DNA of 46,304 bases from JAFAXD01 sp035472475 (GTDB lineage Bacteria > Pseudomonadota > Alphaproteobacteria > Rhizobiales > Xanthobacteraceae). The stretch lies in contig DATIPA010000058.1 in the NCBI GenBank assembly GCA_035472475.1, positions 1 through 46,304 on the forward strand, written 5' to 3'. The translations under genes and the position numbers were made by a program. Each line of letters starts with the position of its first letter. Within the stretch, counting starts at the first letter, position 1. Positions 16,618-25,166 of the stretch are shown here, one piece after another. The notes beneath the pieces are model-generated. The model was not told the origin of the DNA, did no database searches, and saw nothing but the letters and a program-made list of their open reading frames with translations.

Positions 16618-16638
16618 GAGTGAAACCCGGCTCCCGGC

Positions 16639-19068
16639 TCACACCTTCACGAGCGGAACCTTCGGCACCGAACCGCGTCCGCTGGGCGAGCCTCCGCCGC
16701 CCTTGGGACCCGAGGGCTTGCTGCGCCGCTGCGCCGGCCGGCGTTTCTTCTTGGGCTCCGGAATCTTTTCCGGCTTGGGCGTGACCGGCCCGTCCAGGAA
16801 CTCGAACCCGAGCTTCTCGGCCCCGCGCTCGTCCTTGACCGCGATGACCCGGACGTGACCGCCGTCCTTGAGCTTACCGAACAGCACCTCGTCGGCGAGC
16901 GGCTTCTTGATGTGCTCCTGGATCACGCGCGCCATCGGCCGCGCACCCATCTGTTCGTCGTAGCCGTGCTTGATCAGCCAGTTGGCGGCGTCTTCCGACA
17001 GCTCGATGGTGACGTCGCGATCGCCAAGCTGAGCCTCAAGCTGGAGCACGAACTTTTCCACCACCTTGGCGATGATCTCCTTGGTGAGATGACCGAAGGT
17101 GATGATCGCATCGAGCCGGTTGCGGAATTCGGGCGCGAACAGCCGGTTGATGGCCTCGACGTCGTCGCCCTCACGCTTGCTGCGGGTGAAACCGAAGGCC
17201 GCCTTGGCCAAGTCGGACGCGCCGGCGTTGGTGGTCATGATCAGGATCACGTTGCGGAAATCGACCTGCTTGCCGTTGTGATCGGTCAGCTTGCCGTGAT
17301 CCATGATCTGCAGCAGGACGTTGAACAAATCGGGATGCGCCTTTTCGACCTCGTCCAGCAACAGCACGCTGTGAGGATGCTGATCGACGCCGTCGGTGAG
17401 GAGCCCGCCCTGGTCGAAGCCGACATAGCCGGGAGGCGCACCGATCAGTCGCGACACGGTGTGACGCTCCATGTACTCCGACATGTCGAAGCGGATGAGC
17501 TCGACCCCGAGGGTGGCCGCCAGTTGCTTTGCAACTTCGGTCTTGCCGACGCCGGTCGGGCCCGAGAACAAATAACAGCCGATCGGCTTTTCGGGCTCGC
17601 GCAGGCCCGCCCGCGCGAGCTTGATCGACGCCGCCAGCGCCTCGATCGGCTTGTCCTGGCCGTACACCACCCGCTTGAGGGTTTCTTCCAAGTGGACCAG
17701 GACCTCGGCGTCGTCCTTCGATACGGTCTTCGGCGGAATCCGCGCCATGGTGGCAATTGTCGCTTCCACTTCCTTGATGCCGATCGTCTTGCGGCGCCGG
17801 TTCTCCGGCAGCAGCATCTGCGCCGCCCCCGACTCGTCGATCACGTCGATCGCCTTGTCGGGCAGCTTGCGATCGTGGATGAAGCGGGCCGACAACTCGA
17901 CCGCCGCCTTAATGGCCTCGCTGGTGTATTTGAGCTTGTGGTACTCCTCAAAGTAGGGCTTGAGCCCCTTGAGGATCTCGATCGCATCGGGGATCGACGG
18001 CTCGTTGACGTCGATCTTCTGGAAGCGCCGCACCAGCGCGCGATCCTTCTCGAAATACTGTCGATATTCCTTGTAGGTGGTCGAGCCGATGCAGCGCACG
18101 GTTCCGGACGCGAGCGCCGGCTTGAGCAGGTTGGACGCATCCATGGCGCCGCCCGACGTTGCACCGGCGCCGATGACGGTGTGGATCTCGTCGATGAACA
18201 TGATCGCGCCCGGATAATTCTCGAGCTCCTTGATCACCTGCTTGAGCCGCTCCTCGAAGTCGCCGCGATAGCGGGTGCCAGCGAGCAGCGTGCCCATGTC
18301 GAGCGCGAACACGGTCGCCCCTTCCAGCACCTCCGGCACCTCGCCGTTGACGATCCGCCGCGCCAGCCCTTCCGCGATCGCGGTCTTGCCGACACCGGCC
18401 TCGCCCACGAACAGCGGGTTGTTCTTCTGGCGCCGGCACAGCACCTGGATGGTGCGGTTGATCTCCGGGTCGCGCCCGATCAACGGATCGATCTTGCCCT
18501 CGCGCGCCTTCTTATTGAGGTTGACGCAGTAGGCTTCGAGCGCATCGCCCTTTTTCTTCTGTTCATCGCCCGACTTGGCGTCGCTGTCGTCGTCGACGCC
18601 GCGCGCCGGGCGCGCTTCCGCCAGACCCGGGCGCTTGGCAATGCCGTGGCTGATGTAATTGACCGCGTCGTAGCGCGTCATCTCCTGCTCCTGCAGGAAA
18701 TAGGCGGCATGGCTCTCGCGTTCGGCGAAGATCGCCACCAGCACGTTGGCGCCGGTCACCTCTTCGCGCCCGGACGACTGCACGTGGATCACGGCGCGCT
18801 GGATCACGCGCTGGAAACCGGCTGTCGGCTTGGAATCCTCGGACCCGTCGGTGACAAGGTTCTCGAGTTCGGATTCGATGTAGGAGACGAGGTTTCTGCG
18901 CAGCTTGTCGGTATCGACGTTGCATGCCTTCATGACCGCAGCCGCGTCCTGATCGTCGATCAGCGCAAGCAACAGATGCTCGAGCGTTGCATATTCGTGG
19001 TGGCGCTCGTTGGCGAGCGCCAGAGCGCGATGAAGCGACTGTTCGAGACTGCGTGAGAATGTTGGCAT
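16639..19068 (-). CDS. clpA: ClpA, ATP-dependent Clp protease ATPase subunit
   Basis: The 809-residue AAA+ protein has a Clp N-domain (1-150), first ATPase module with Walker A GEAGVGKTA and Walker B VMFIDEIH-type box, and second module with GPTGVGKTE. The second module also holds the ClpP-docking region. It unfolds substrates and feeds them to ClpP, with ClpS as adaptor. The C-terminus has an added tail of about 45 residues rich in Lys, Pro, Gly and Ser. It lies downstream of clpS in the usual order, 108 bases apart, and ends at a strong shared terminator. Confidence 0.96.
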   Translation of the reverse strand: MPTFSRSLEQSLHRALALANERHHEYATLEHLLLALIDDQDAAAVMKACNVDTDKLRRNLVSYIESELENLVTDGSEDSKPTAGFQRVIQRAVIHVQSSGREEVTGANVLVAIFAERESHAAYFLQEQEMTRYDAVNYISHGIAKRPGLAEARPARGVDDDSDAKSGDEQKKKGDALEAYCVNLNKKAREGKIDPLIGRDPEINRTIQVLCRRQKNNPLFVGEAGVGKTAIAEGLARRIVNGEVPEVLEGATVFALDMGTLLAGTRYRGDFEERLKQVIKELENYPGAIMFIDEIHTVIGAGATSGGAMDASNLLKPALASGTVRCIGSTTYKEYRQYFEKDRALVRRFQKIDVNEPSIPDAIEILKGLKPYFEEYHKLKYTSEAIKAAVELSARFIHDRKLPDKAIDVIDESGAAQMLLPENRRRKTIGIKEVEATIATMARIPPKTVSKDDAEVLVHLEETLKRVVYGQDKPIEALAASIKLARAGLREPEKPIGCYLFSGPTGVGKTEVAKQLAATLGVELIRFDMSEYMERHTVSRLIGAPPGYVGFDQGGLLTDGVDQHPHSVLLLDEVEKAHPDLFNVLLQIMDHGKLTDHNGKQVDFRNVILIMTTNAGASDLAKAAFGFTRSKREGDDVEAINRLFAPEFRNRLDAIITFGHLTKEIIAKVVEKFVLQLEAQLGDRDVTIELSEDAANWLIKHGYDEQMGARPMARVIQEHIKKPLADEVLFGKLKDGGHVRVIAVKDERGAEKLGFEFLDGPVTPKPEKIPEPKKKRRPAQRRSKPSGPKGGGGSPSGRGSVPKVPLVKV

Positions 19069-19176
19069 CAGAGTTCCATTTCCATTTGGCTGTGGACGAA
19101 GTTACTCATCGTCTCCGACTCGCCGGACTGGCTCGTCTCCACAGACGCTCGTTTCCCCCAGGCTGCCGATCACACT

Positions 19177-19566
19177 TCACTTCTTCTCCATGACGCACTG
19201 TAATGGATGCTGGTGCTTGCGCGCAAAGTCCATGACCTGCGTCACTTTTGTTTCCGCCACCTCGTAGGTGAACACGCCGCACTCGCCGATCCCGTGGTGG
19301 TGGACGTGCAGCATAATGCGAGTCGCCGCCTCGCGGTCCTTGTTAAAGAAGCGCTCGAGCACATGCACGACGAATTCCATCGGCGTGTAGTCATCGTTGA
19401 GCAGAAGAACGCGATAGAGGCTCGGCCGCTTGGTCTGCGGCTTGGTCTTGGTGATGACCGCCGTTCCGGGACCTTCATCGCCCTTGCGCTTTCGATCGTC
19501 GTTCGCCGCGCGCGGACGCGGTCGATCGGCTGGATCGATTTCACCTCGTTGGTCAAGTCGCATCAT
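19177..19566 (-). CDS. clpS: ClpS, ATP-dependent Clp protease adaptor
   Basis: The conserved core is YRVLLLNDDYTPMEFVVHVLERFF followed by HVHHHGIGECGVFTYEVAETK and the end HQHPLQCVMEKK. The N-degron pocket residues (NDD, TPMEFV, HVHHHG) are intact. ClpS binds the N-domain of ClpA and delivers proteins with bulky hydrophobic N-termini. The start is unsure: two adjacent ATGs at 19566 and 19563 come before a variable N-terminal tail, with no strong ribosome site. The gene is 129 residues from 19566. Confidence 0.92.
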   Translation of the reverse strand: MMRLDQRGEIDPADRPRPRAANDDRKRKGDEGPGTAVITKTKPQTKRPSLYRVLLLNDDYTPMEFVVHVLERFFNKDREAATRIMLHVHHHGIGECGVFTYEVAETKVTQVMDFARKHQHPLQCVMEKK

Positions 19567-19994
19567 GACACGGGCAGTTCGCGGCGTTTCGAAGGCGGTG
19601 CTCTGCACGACTCTGCGCCGATGATCTTAGGCCAATAAGGCAGGAATCATGCCGCAATGTCGTGCGTACTAGTCCCTAAATAATAGGCGACGGGGTTTTC
19701 GGTTTCCAGTGTGCGAGGATTGGCGAATATCGAGGCCATGTTGGGGCATCGGCGGCGGAATCGCGGCCACGGTCCATCGCGCACGATCGCAATGCCGTGG
19801 ATCGATCGCGTTCGCGGGCACCGAATCGTCAATTGGTCGTCAAATGTCCGGCGTAGATTGACCGGCCGGCAAAGAAAGCCCGGCGTCGAGCCGGGCTTGC
19901 GTAGCGCTACGCGAAACGTCCGCGCGTCAGTGCATCACCGAAGCGATATGCCCTCGGGGCAGAGGTCGTTCGCGAGCGCGTGCGCTGCGAGACG
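19567..19994. other. Intergenic region between clpS and the phasin gene
   Basis: These 428 bases should hold the clpS promoter and the end of the phasin transcript. Apart from the terminator at 19876-19898 and a 14-base palindrome (gcgtagcgctacgc, about 19899-19912), no gene or RNA is apparent. Confidence 0.5.
19876..19898 (-). terminator. Rho-independent terminator of the phasin gene
   Basis: AAGCCCGGC (19876-19884), loop gtcga, GCCGGGCTT (19890-19898). On the minus strand the stem is followed by TTTCTTTG, which gives it the usual U-rich tail. It is about 100 bases after the phasin stop. Confidence 0.75.
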
Positions 19995-20333
19995 TCAGGC
20001 GCCGTTGGTTGTCTTTGCCAGGAAGCCCTCGAACGGCTTGTAGGTTTCCTTGGCGAGATCGGAGCAAAGATCGCCGATCTTCGTCGCTTCCGAGACGAAA
20101 CCCTCGTAAGCGCTCTTGAAGTAATCGCTCTGCACCTCGATCGCTTTCTCGAGCGTCTTGGCGCCCATGAGCTTTTCCATGGCCGCGGTCGAATCTTCGA
20201 AGGACTTTTTCGAATAATCCGCAACTTCGACCGCAATCGCCTGCATGCTTTTTGACACCGCGCCGAACGACTTCAGTGCCATGTCCATGTTTTCCTTGCC
20301 GAACTTTTGCGCGTCATCAAAGTTCTTCAGCAT
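19995..20333 (-). CDS. Phasin family protein
   Basis: The 112-residue, helical, amphipathic protein has the Phasin_2 pattern: MLKNFDDAQKFGKENMDMAL, then YSKKSFEDSTAAMEKLMGAKTLEKAIEVQSDYFKSAYEGF-type helices. Phasins coat polyhydroxyalkanoate granules and control their size and number. There is no signal peptide. AGGAGAG precedes the ATG at 20333. A promoter and palindrome lie just upstream, and an intrinsic terminator follows. Confidence 0.9.
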   Translation of the reverse strand: MLKNFDDAQKFGKENMDMALKSFGAVSKSMQAIAVEVADYSKKSFEDSTAAMEKLMGAKTLEKAIEVQSDYFKSAYEGFVSEATKIGDLCSDLAKETYKPFEGFLAKTTNGA

Positions 20334-20656
20334 CGCTGTGCTCTCCTGCCGGCCTGCCCCGGTGACCGATGTTGCCTATTTATATCGCGATGCACAAAAA
20401 GTCAACAAAAATATTGCACTGCAATATAACCGTTTTCACGCCTCACGGGATCCCCCGCATTATCACCACCATTATGCCCAATTCCGCCGACACCTTAACA
20501 AATTAGCAATTTGGCGCCGATAGCGTTTGACAGCGCTATCTCGGCAACAGTTGCGGGGATCGTTTGCGTTGCCGCGAGGTTTGCCGGCGTGCGGCGGGGG
20601 ACAGCAAACGACAAGGGGATCGGACGCCATTTTCGCGCCCGATGGTACGGAGGGGG
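20334..20656. other. Intergenic region, phasin promoter and dac 5' region
   Basis: The left third holds the phasin promoter and palindrome described separately. The right part leads into the DD-carboxypeptidase gene, whose ribosome site GGAGGGGG lies at 20649-20656. The stretch 20430-20640 shows no gene. Confidence 0.5.
20379..20427 (-). promoter_or_regulatory. Phasin promoter with a perfect 17-base palindrome (candidate PhaR operator)
   Basis: On the minus strand, TTGACT (20405-20400) and TATAAA (20384-20379) form a sigma-70-like promoter with a short 15-base spacer. Directly upstream, ATATTGCA-C-TGCAATAT (20411-20427) is a perfect palindrome five bases from the -35 box. PhaR repressors of polyhydroxyalkanoate genes are reported to bind TGC-rich palindromes, and this fits. 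Assignment to PhaR is inferred. Confidence 0.6.
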
Positions 20657-22681
20657 ATGATGCTGCGCGCGGGGTCACGGACCGCAATCCACGCTTCTGT
20701 TTGGGGACTCATTGCAATCCTGACGATCGCCGCGGCGACACCTGCCGACGCCCGTCGTCACGCCAGTTCGCATCGCGGACATTCGGCGCGCTCGCACGCG
20801 CACCACGGCGATGGCTACTCACCACCCTATTCGGCCATCGTGGTTGACGCCAATTCGGGCGCGACACTGCACGAAAGCAGCCCCGACGGCGAACGTCATC
20901 CAGCGTCGCTGACCAAGATCATGACGCTCTACCTGCTGTTCGAACAGCTGAACGCGGGCAAACTCACGCTCGAGTCCAGGATCGAAGTGTCCGAGCACGC
21001 CGCATCGCAATCGCCGACCAAACTCGGCGTCCCGGCCGGCGGCACCATCGCGGTCGAGGATGCGATCAAAGCCATCGTGACGCGCTCCGCCAACGACATT
21101 GCGTGCGCGATCGGCGAGAAGATCGGCGGGGATGAAGACACCTTCGCGCAGATGATGACCAAGAAGGCACGCGCACTCGGCATGAGCCAGACCGTCTATC
21201 GCAACGCGTCCGGCCTGCCCGATGACGAGCAGGTGACCAGCGCGCGCGACCAGGCCGTGCTCGGACGCGCCATTCAGGAGCGCTTTCCGCGTTATTATCG
21301 TTACTTCTCGACGCGATCGTTCACGTGGCACGGCCACGAGATTGCCAATCACAATCATCTGCTCGGCACCGTCGAAGGTGTCGACGGCATCAAGACCGGG
21401 TTTGTTCACGCATCCGGCTTCAATCTCGTGACCTCGGTCCGGCGCAACGGCCGGCATCTCGTCGCCGTGGTCATGGGCGGTTCATCGGCAGGTTCGCGCG
21501 ACGCGCGCATGCGCGAATTGATCAGCCAGTACATCAGCAAGGGCAGCACGCAGCACACCGCCGCGGCGATCGCCGAGGGTGCGCGAAGCCCGGTGCGCGC
21601 AGCCGCCAAAATGGCACCGGCTCCCGATGGCTCAATGGCCAAGACCGCGGACGCTCCGTTCGTGACCGCGTCGGCGCCGAGCGCGGGCGCACATGCGGCG
21701 CCGGCCGTGCAGCCGACGGTCGCGCAGCCGACGGTCGCGCAGCCGGCAATGGCGTCGACGGAGTCACAGCCAGCGGCATCGCGGCACGCGGAGGCCACGG
21801 TCGCGATGGTGTCGCCCCTCGTCGGTTCGAGCGACGATATTCGACCGACCCCGGTCAGGACGCTGCGGGTGCGAGCAACAACCATCAAGGCAACGTCGAT
21901 CGGCAGCGAGCCTGAAGCCGCGCACGCAGTTGTTCCGGTCACGCCGGCGCCACCGGCGTCAGCCGACTCGCAGCCCGAGGCCGAGTCCGTGACGACAGCG
22001 CCGCCGGCCCCGCCCGTCGTCGTAGCGCGGGCACCCGCGCCGCCTGCACCGCCCGCTCCCCCCGCGGTTGTGGCACGCGCCCCTGCGCCCCCGATGGCGG
22101 ACGTCGTGTCAGCGCCAGTCGCTCCTCCGGTCGCAGCGGCAGCACCGGCGCCCGCGGTCGAAGAGGCCCTAGAGGCCAAGCCGCCCAAGATATTCGCCAC
22201 TGCTTCGGCGCCCGCCCCGGCAAAGCCGGCCGTGGTCACGGAAGTGGCCACAGCGCCCGCACAGGTGCCGGCGGCCCAGGACGTGCGCGACGCGAAGGCG
22301 CCGAAAGCATCAGCCACAACACCGACGCCCGTTCCGGCGAAACCGGCCGTCGTCGCCGAAGCGGCCGCTGCCCAGCGAAGCGCTGACCCCACCGAGGCCA
22401 CTCCCGCCCATGAGGGAGCGACGCGTGAGGGTTGGCTCATCCAGGTCGGCGCGCTCGAGAGCGTGATGGCGGCGAAAGAGCGGCTCGGCTCGGCGCAAAC
22501 GAGCGCGGCCAAGATCCTCAAACAGGCGGATCCATTTACCGAGAAGGTCGTGAAGGGCGACAAGACCCTGTATCGGGCGCGTTTTGCCGGCCTCGACAAA
22601 AGCCAGGCGGAAGCCGCCTGCCGTGCGCTCAAGCGCAGCGACATTCCCTGCATGCTGATCGCAGCGGCCAACAAAAACTGA
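20657..22681 (+). CDS. D-alanyl-D-alanine carboxypeptidase (S11) with SPOR-like C-terminus
   Basis: The 674-residue exported protein has a signal peptide (to about residue 31), then the S11 penicillin-binding domain with active-site SLTK (S84-K87), SAN (143-145) and KTG (245-247). A linker of about 290 residues rich in Ala, Pro and Val follows, with duplicated modules. It ends in a SPOR-like domain (GWLIQVGALESVMAAKERL to PCMLIA). The enzyme trims the terminal D-Ala of peptidoglycan stem peptides in the periplasm; SPOR domains bind denuded glycan at the septum, so it may act at division. GGAGGGGG precedes the first of two adjacent ATGs. Confidence 0.92.
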   Translation: MMLRAGSRTAIHASVWGLIAILTIAAATPADARRHASSHRGHSARSHAHHGDGYSPPYSAIVVDANSGATLHESSPDGERHPASLTKIMTLYLLFEQLNAGKLTLESRIEVSEHAASQSPTKLGVPAGGTIAVEDAIKAIVTRSANDIACAIGEKIGGDEDTFAQMMTKKARALGMSQTVYRNASGLPDDEQVTSARDQAVLGRAIQERFPRYYRYFSTRSFTWHGHEIANHNHLLGTVEGVDGIKTGFVHASGFNLVTSVRRNGRHLVAVVMGGSSAGSRDARMRELISQYISKGSTQHTAAAIAEGARSPVRAAAKMAPAPDGSMAKTADAPFVTASAPSAGAHAAPAVQPTVAQPTVAQPAMASTESQPAASRHAEATVAMVSPLVGSSDDIRPTPVRTLRVRATTIKATSIGSEPEAAHAVVPVTPAPPASADSQPEAESVTTAPPAPPVVVARAPAPPAPPAPPAVVARAPAPPMADVVSAPVAPPVAAAAPAPAVEEALEAKPPKIFATASAPAPAKPAVVTEVATAPAQVPAAQDVRDAKAPKASATTPTPVPAKPAVVAEAAAAQRSADPTEATPAHEGATREGWLIQVGALESVMAAKERLGSAQTSAAKILKQADPFTEKVVKGDKTLYRARFAGLDKSQAEAACRALKRSDIPCMLIAAANKN

Positions 22682-22688
22682 CGCTCAA

Positions 22689-22717
22689 CGAACGGCCGGG
22701 CTCGGGCCGGCCATTCG
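22689..22717 (+). terminator. Possible terminator after the carboxypeptidase gene
   Basis: CGAA-c-GGCCGG pairs with CCGGCC-a-TTCG: a stem of ten pairs with one internal mismatch, starting eight bases after the stop. It lacks a T run, so it is tentative. Confidence 0.45.
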
Positions 22718-22967
22718 TGTCCCATCGATCGCTTTATTGATCTGCGAACGGCTCGCGCGCATGACGGTCGCGACGTGACCGCACTACCGCCGCGTGTGAC
22801 GTCGCGCGATTGAGCCGTCCAGTAAATGACCCTTAAGACCTGTGGCCGGCGCGCCACGAACAATTCGTGCGTTGTGCGCGCTCGACCGTGGAGGCGCGCG
22901 CTGACAACGTTTTAGTAACCGCCGGGGGTGCATCGTCGCCAAACAGACAACGCAGTTGCGTGAGAGT

Positions 22968-23663
22968 TTAGCGATGCCGGCGCATAAGCAACTCCTTGGC
23001 CTCATTGACTCGGGCCGCGAGATACGTCGAGCCCCCTTGGTCGGGGTGCAATTTCTTCATGAGCGACCGATGGGCGCGAGTGATCTCATCCGCGGACGCG
23101 CCCGGCGCAACGCCAAGGATCTGATAGGCTTCCTCTTCGGTCATCTTGCCGGAGGGCCGCCGGACATCCCGCGCGCCCGCACCGTCATCAGAGTTCTGAC
23201 GCCAGCCGGCGTCCCGGCGATCAAGATAAGCTGCCAGTAGGCTGCGGCTTTCCTCGTCCACTTCGCTGAGCATCGCAATCACCGCCGGCACGTCGAGCGC
23301 GTCGAGCGACGTTCCCGCCCGCGGTCCCGCGATGATCCGGCCGTGCATGGCTCCGGTATCGTGATCGAGTTCCATTTCGAGGAACGCCGAGCGCACGCGC
23401 GAGACCTGGCCGGAACTGCGCTGGGTGCGGCGCGCGAGCCCCTGCCACGGCCCCCAGCCCAACAGACCAAACCCCGTGATGCCGAGCGGCAGCGCGAACG
23501 CGAAATTTCCTCGAAACAGAAGCACAGCCGCTCCAACCAAAGCCGCGACGCCGCCGGCCCTGCGCGCCCCGAGCGCCAGTCCCTTGGGATCGGCCTTGGC
23601 GAACAGGCCGAGCCCCCACAACAGAAGGATCAGCACCACCAAGCCGATCAGGATCGTGATCAT
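22968..23663 (-). CDS. Membrane-anchored DnaJ-domain protein
   Basis: The 231-residue product has an N-terminal membrane helix (ILIGLVVLILLLWGLGLF, residues 4-21), further hydrophobic stretches (about 38-70), a middle region, and a C-terminal J domain from about 175. The J domain has the HPD motif (LHPDQGG), needed to stimulate a DnaK-type ATPase. The layout (membrane segments first, J domain last) resembles TIM14/DjlA-like proteins. It lies three bases after the VWA-domain gene and is probably co-transcribed with it. Confidence 0.85.
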   Translation of the reverse strand: MITILIGLVVLILLLWGLGLFAKADPKGLALGARRAGGVAALVGAAVLLFRGNFAFALPLGITGFGLLGWGPWQGLARRTQRSSGQVSRVRSAFLEMELDHDTGAMHGRIIAGPRAGTSLDALDVPAVIAMLSEVDEESRSLLAAYLDRRDAGWRQNSDDGAGARDVRRPSGKMTEEEAYQILGVAPGASADEITRAHRSLMKKLHPDQGGSTYLAARVNEAKELLMRRHR

Positions 23664-23666
23664 GCG

Positions 23667-24392
23667 CTATCGCAGTTGCTGCAGCAGCTTGGCCGCGCCG
23701 GCGCCCTGACGCGCGGAGAGATCAGCAAGCGCTTTGAGGCCGCCCGCCGCGTAGGCCGCGACTGCGCGCAACAGTTCGGCGAGTTCGTGGGCGGCTCCGG
23801 GATCGAAGCGGCAATGTGCGCCGCGGGTCAACCGCGCAATCTCACGGAACGCATTGGTCGCAATCGGATCGCTCCCTTCCTGAAAAACGAAGGCCGGGAC
23901 CGCCCGCAGACCGAGCTCGCCCGCGACCGAGCACAGGTGATCAACCGTTTCCTCCATGGCGTCGCCCACAAAAACGAGCGCCTGCACCTTCTGGCGCTCG
24001 TCCTCGCGGCGCGCGTGCGCGAGCACCTTGCCGATCTGGGTCGCGCCGCCGCGGCACTCGATCGCGCCCATCAGATCCGCAAGCGCGCGCCCGTCCGAGA
24101 CGAAGCGCGATGCGCGGCATTCGCTCATACCGCGGTAGTACACGAGTTGGATATCGAGCCCGCCGATCGCCGCCGCCTCGCGGAACATCTCGGTTTGCAA
24201 CTGACAGGCGATGTCCCACATCGGTTGCCGGCTCAACGTCGCATCGAGCGCAAAGATCAAGCGAGCCCGTGTGCCCGGTGCTGCACGCGGGGCCGTTGCT
24301 GACAGCCCGCGCGCCTTGTCCAGGAACGCGTCAATTTCAGCGCGTCCGGAGAGCGGCGCCGGGGTGTGGTCGGAATCGCGATCCTTCGCCAT
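23667..24392 (-). CDS. VWA-domain protein
   Basis: The 241-residue protein has a von Willebrand A-like fold: RLIFALDATLSRQP with a DxTxS metal site, a second block GGATQIGKVLAHAR, and ALVFVGDAMEE. No signal peptide is seen, so it is probably cytosolic. The start MAKDRDS at 24392 is chosen over an ATG four codons upstream, because similar proteins that I recall begin MAK. It precedes the DnaJ-domain gene by three bases; the pair may act on one complex, but no partner is known to me. Confidence 0.82.
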   Translation of the reverse strand: MAKDRDSDHTPAPLSGRAEIDAFLDKARGLSATAPRAAPGTRARLIFALDATLSRQPMWDIACQLQTEMFREAAAIGGLDIQLVYYRGMSECRASRFVSDGRALADLMGAIECRGGATQIGKVLAHARREDERQKVQALVFVGDAMEETVDHLCSVAGELGLRAVPAFVFQEGSDPIATNAFREIARLTRGAHCRFDPGAAHELAELLRAVAAYAAGGLKALADLSARQGAGAAKLLQQLR

Positions 24393-24455
24393 TGTAGCGA
24401 TCATATAATAGCGCAGACCCGGTCGCGGAGGGTGCGCTTCGTCCGCGCATTGCGG

Positions 24456-25046
24456 CTACGGACTGTGCCCGACCAGTTGCTCGTGCACGGCGGTCAGCAC
24501 CTCGTCGGCCAGATTATTGTCAACGCCGACACAGGCGCGCGACAGGGTCAGCGCGCCGATGAGCATTGCAAGTACGGCGATCGCGTGTGACCGCTGGTCT
24601 TCGGCGTCCGACGGAACGATCTTGGCGAAGCTCTCGATATAGTTGCGCAGGCCCTCCGCGAACTGGGCCTTGAGCTCGGGCCCATGCCGGGCCGCGTCGG
24701 TTCCAAGGGTCGCGATCGGACAGCTGGTACCGGGGGCATCGCGCGTGCTGCGGGCGAGGTAGCGCTCGACATAGTGCGCAAAAACATCGTCCCGACCCTC
24801 GACATCGACCTTGGCGGCCTGGCGCTCAATTCGCGCGATTGCCGCGTCAAACGCGGTCTTGAATGCGGCCGCCGCCAGTTCTTCCTTTGACTCAAAGTGG
24901 TTGTAAAAACCGCCGTGGGTCAGGCCAGCCGCCTTCATGAGGTCGGCGACCGCAATTCCATCGACCCCTTTTTCGCGAAACAGCCGCGCTGCGGCCTCGA
25001 GCACCCGTTCCCGGTTGGCTGCCGCGGTCTCCTTGGTGATGCGCAT
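24456..25046 (-). CDS. TetR/AcrR family transcriptional repressor
   Basis: The 196-residue product has an N-terminal helix-turn-helix (ERVLEAAARLFREKGVDGIAVADLMKAAGLTHGGFYNHFESKEE, residues 13-56) and a C-terminal ligand domain with CPIATLGTDAARHGPELK, like the AcrR_C-type subfamily. It is divergent from an MFS pump over 120 bases that contain overlapping palindromes, the common arrangement of a repressor with its efflux target. The inducing ligand is unknown. Confidence 0.93.
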   Translation of the reverse strand: MRITKETAAANRERVLEAAARLFREKGVDGIAVADLMKAAGLTHGGFYNHFESKEELAAAAFKTAFDAAIARIERQAAKVDVEGRDDVFAHYVERYLARSTRDAPGTSCPIATLGTDAARHGPELKAQFAEGLRNYIESFAKIVPSDAEDQRSHAIAVLAMLIGALTLSRACVGVDNNLADEVLTAVHEQLVGHSP

Positions 25047-25067
25047 GGCTGCGTCGCGAGTCCTCTC

Positions 25068-25113
25068 TTGACAATAATGACGTATATCATCATTAAATGA
25101 TGACAGTCATCAT
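25068..25113. promoter_or_regulatory. Overlapping palindromes between tetR and the MFS gene
   Basis: TCATCATT-A-AATGATGA (25087-25103) and ATGATGAC-A-GTCATCAT (25097-25113) are both perfect and share one half-site, giving three ordered half-sites. A TTGACA (25068-25073) lies just upstream on the plus strand, so a bound repressor would cover the region downstream of that -35 box. Likely the binding site of the adjacent TetR protein. Confidence 0.7.
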
Positions 25114-25166
25114 CATTCCACCGCTGACGTATACGCAGGCCCCCACTTGCGCAAGAGGAAAACCTG

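Noticed and set aside
16855..19056. Antisense open frame of 733 codons opposite clpA.
   Set aside because: ClpA is unmistakable on the minus strand; the antisense frame is a high-GC shadow with no family features.
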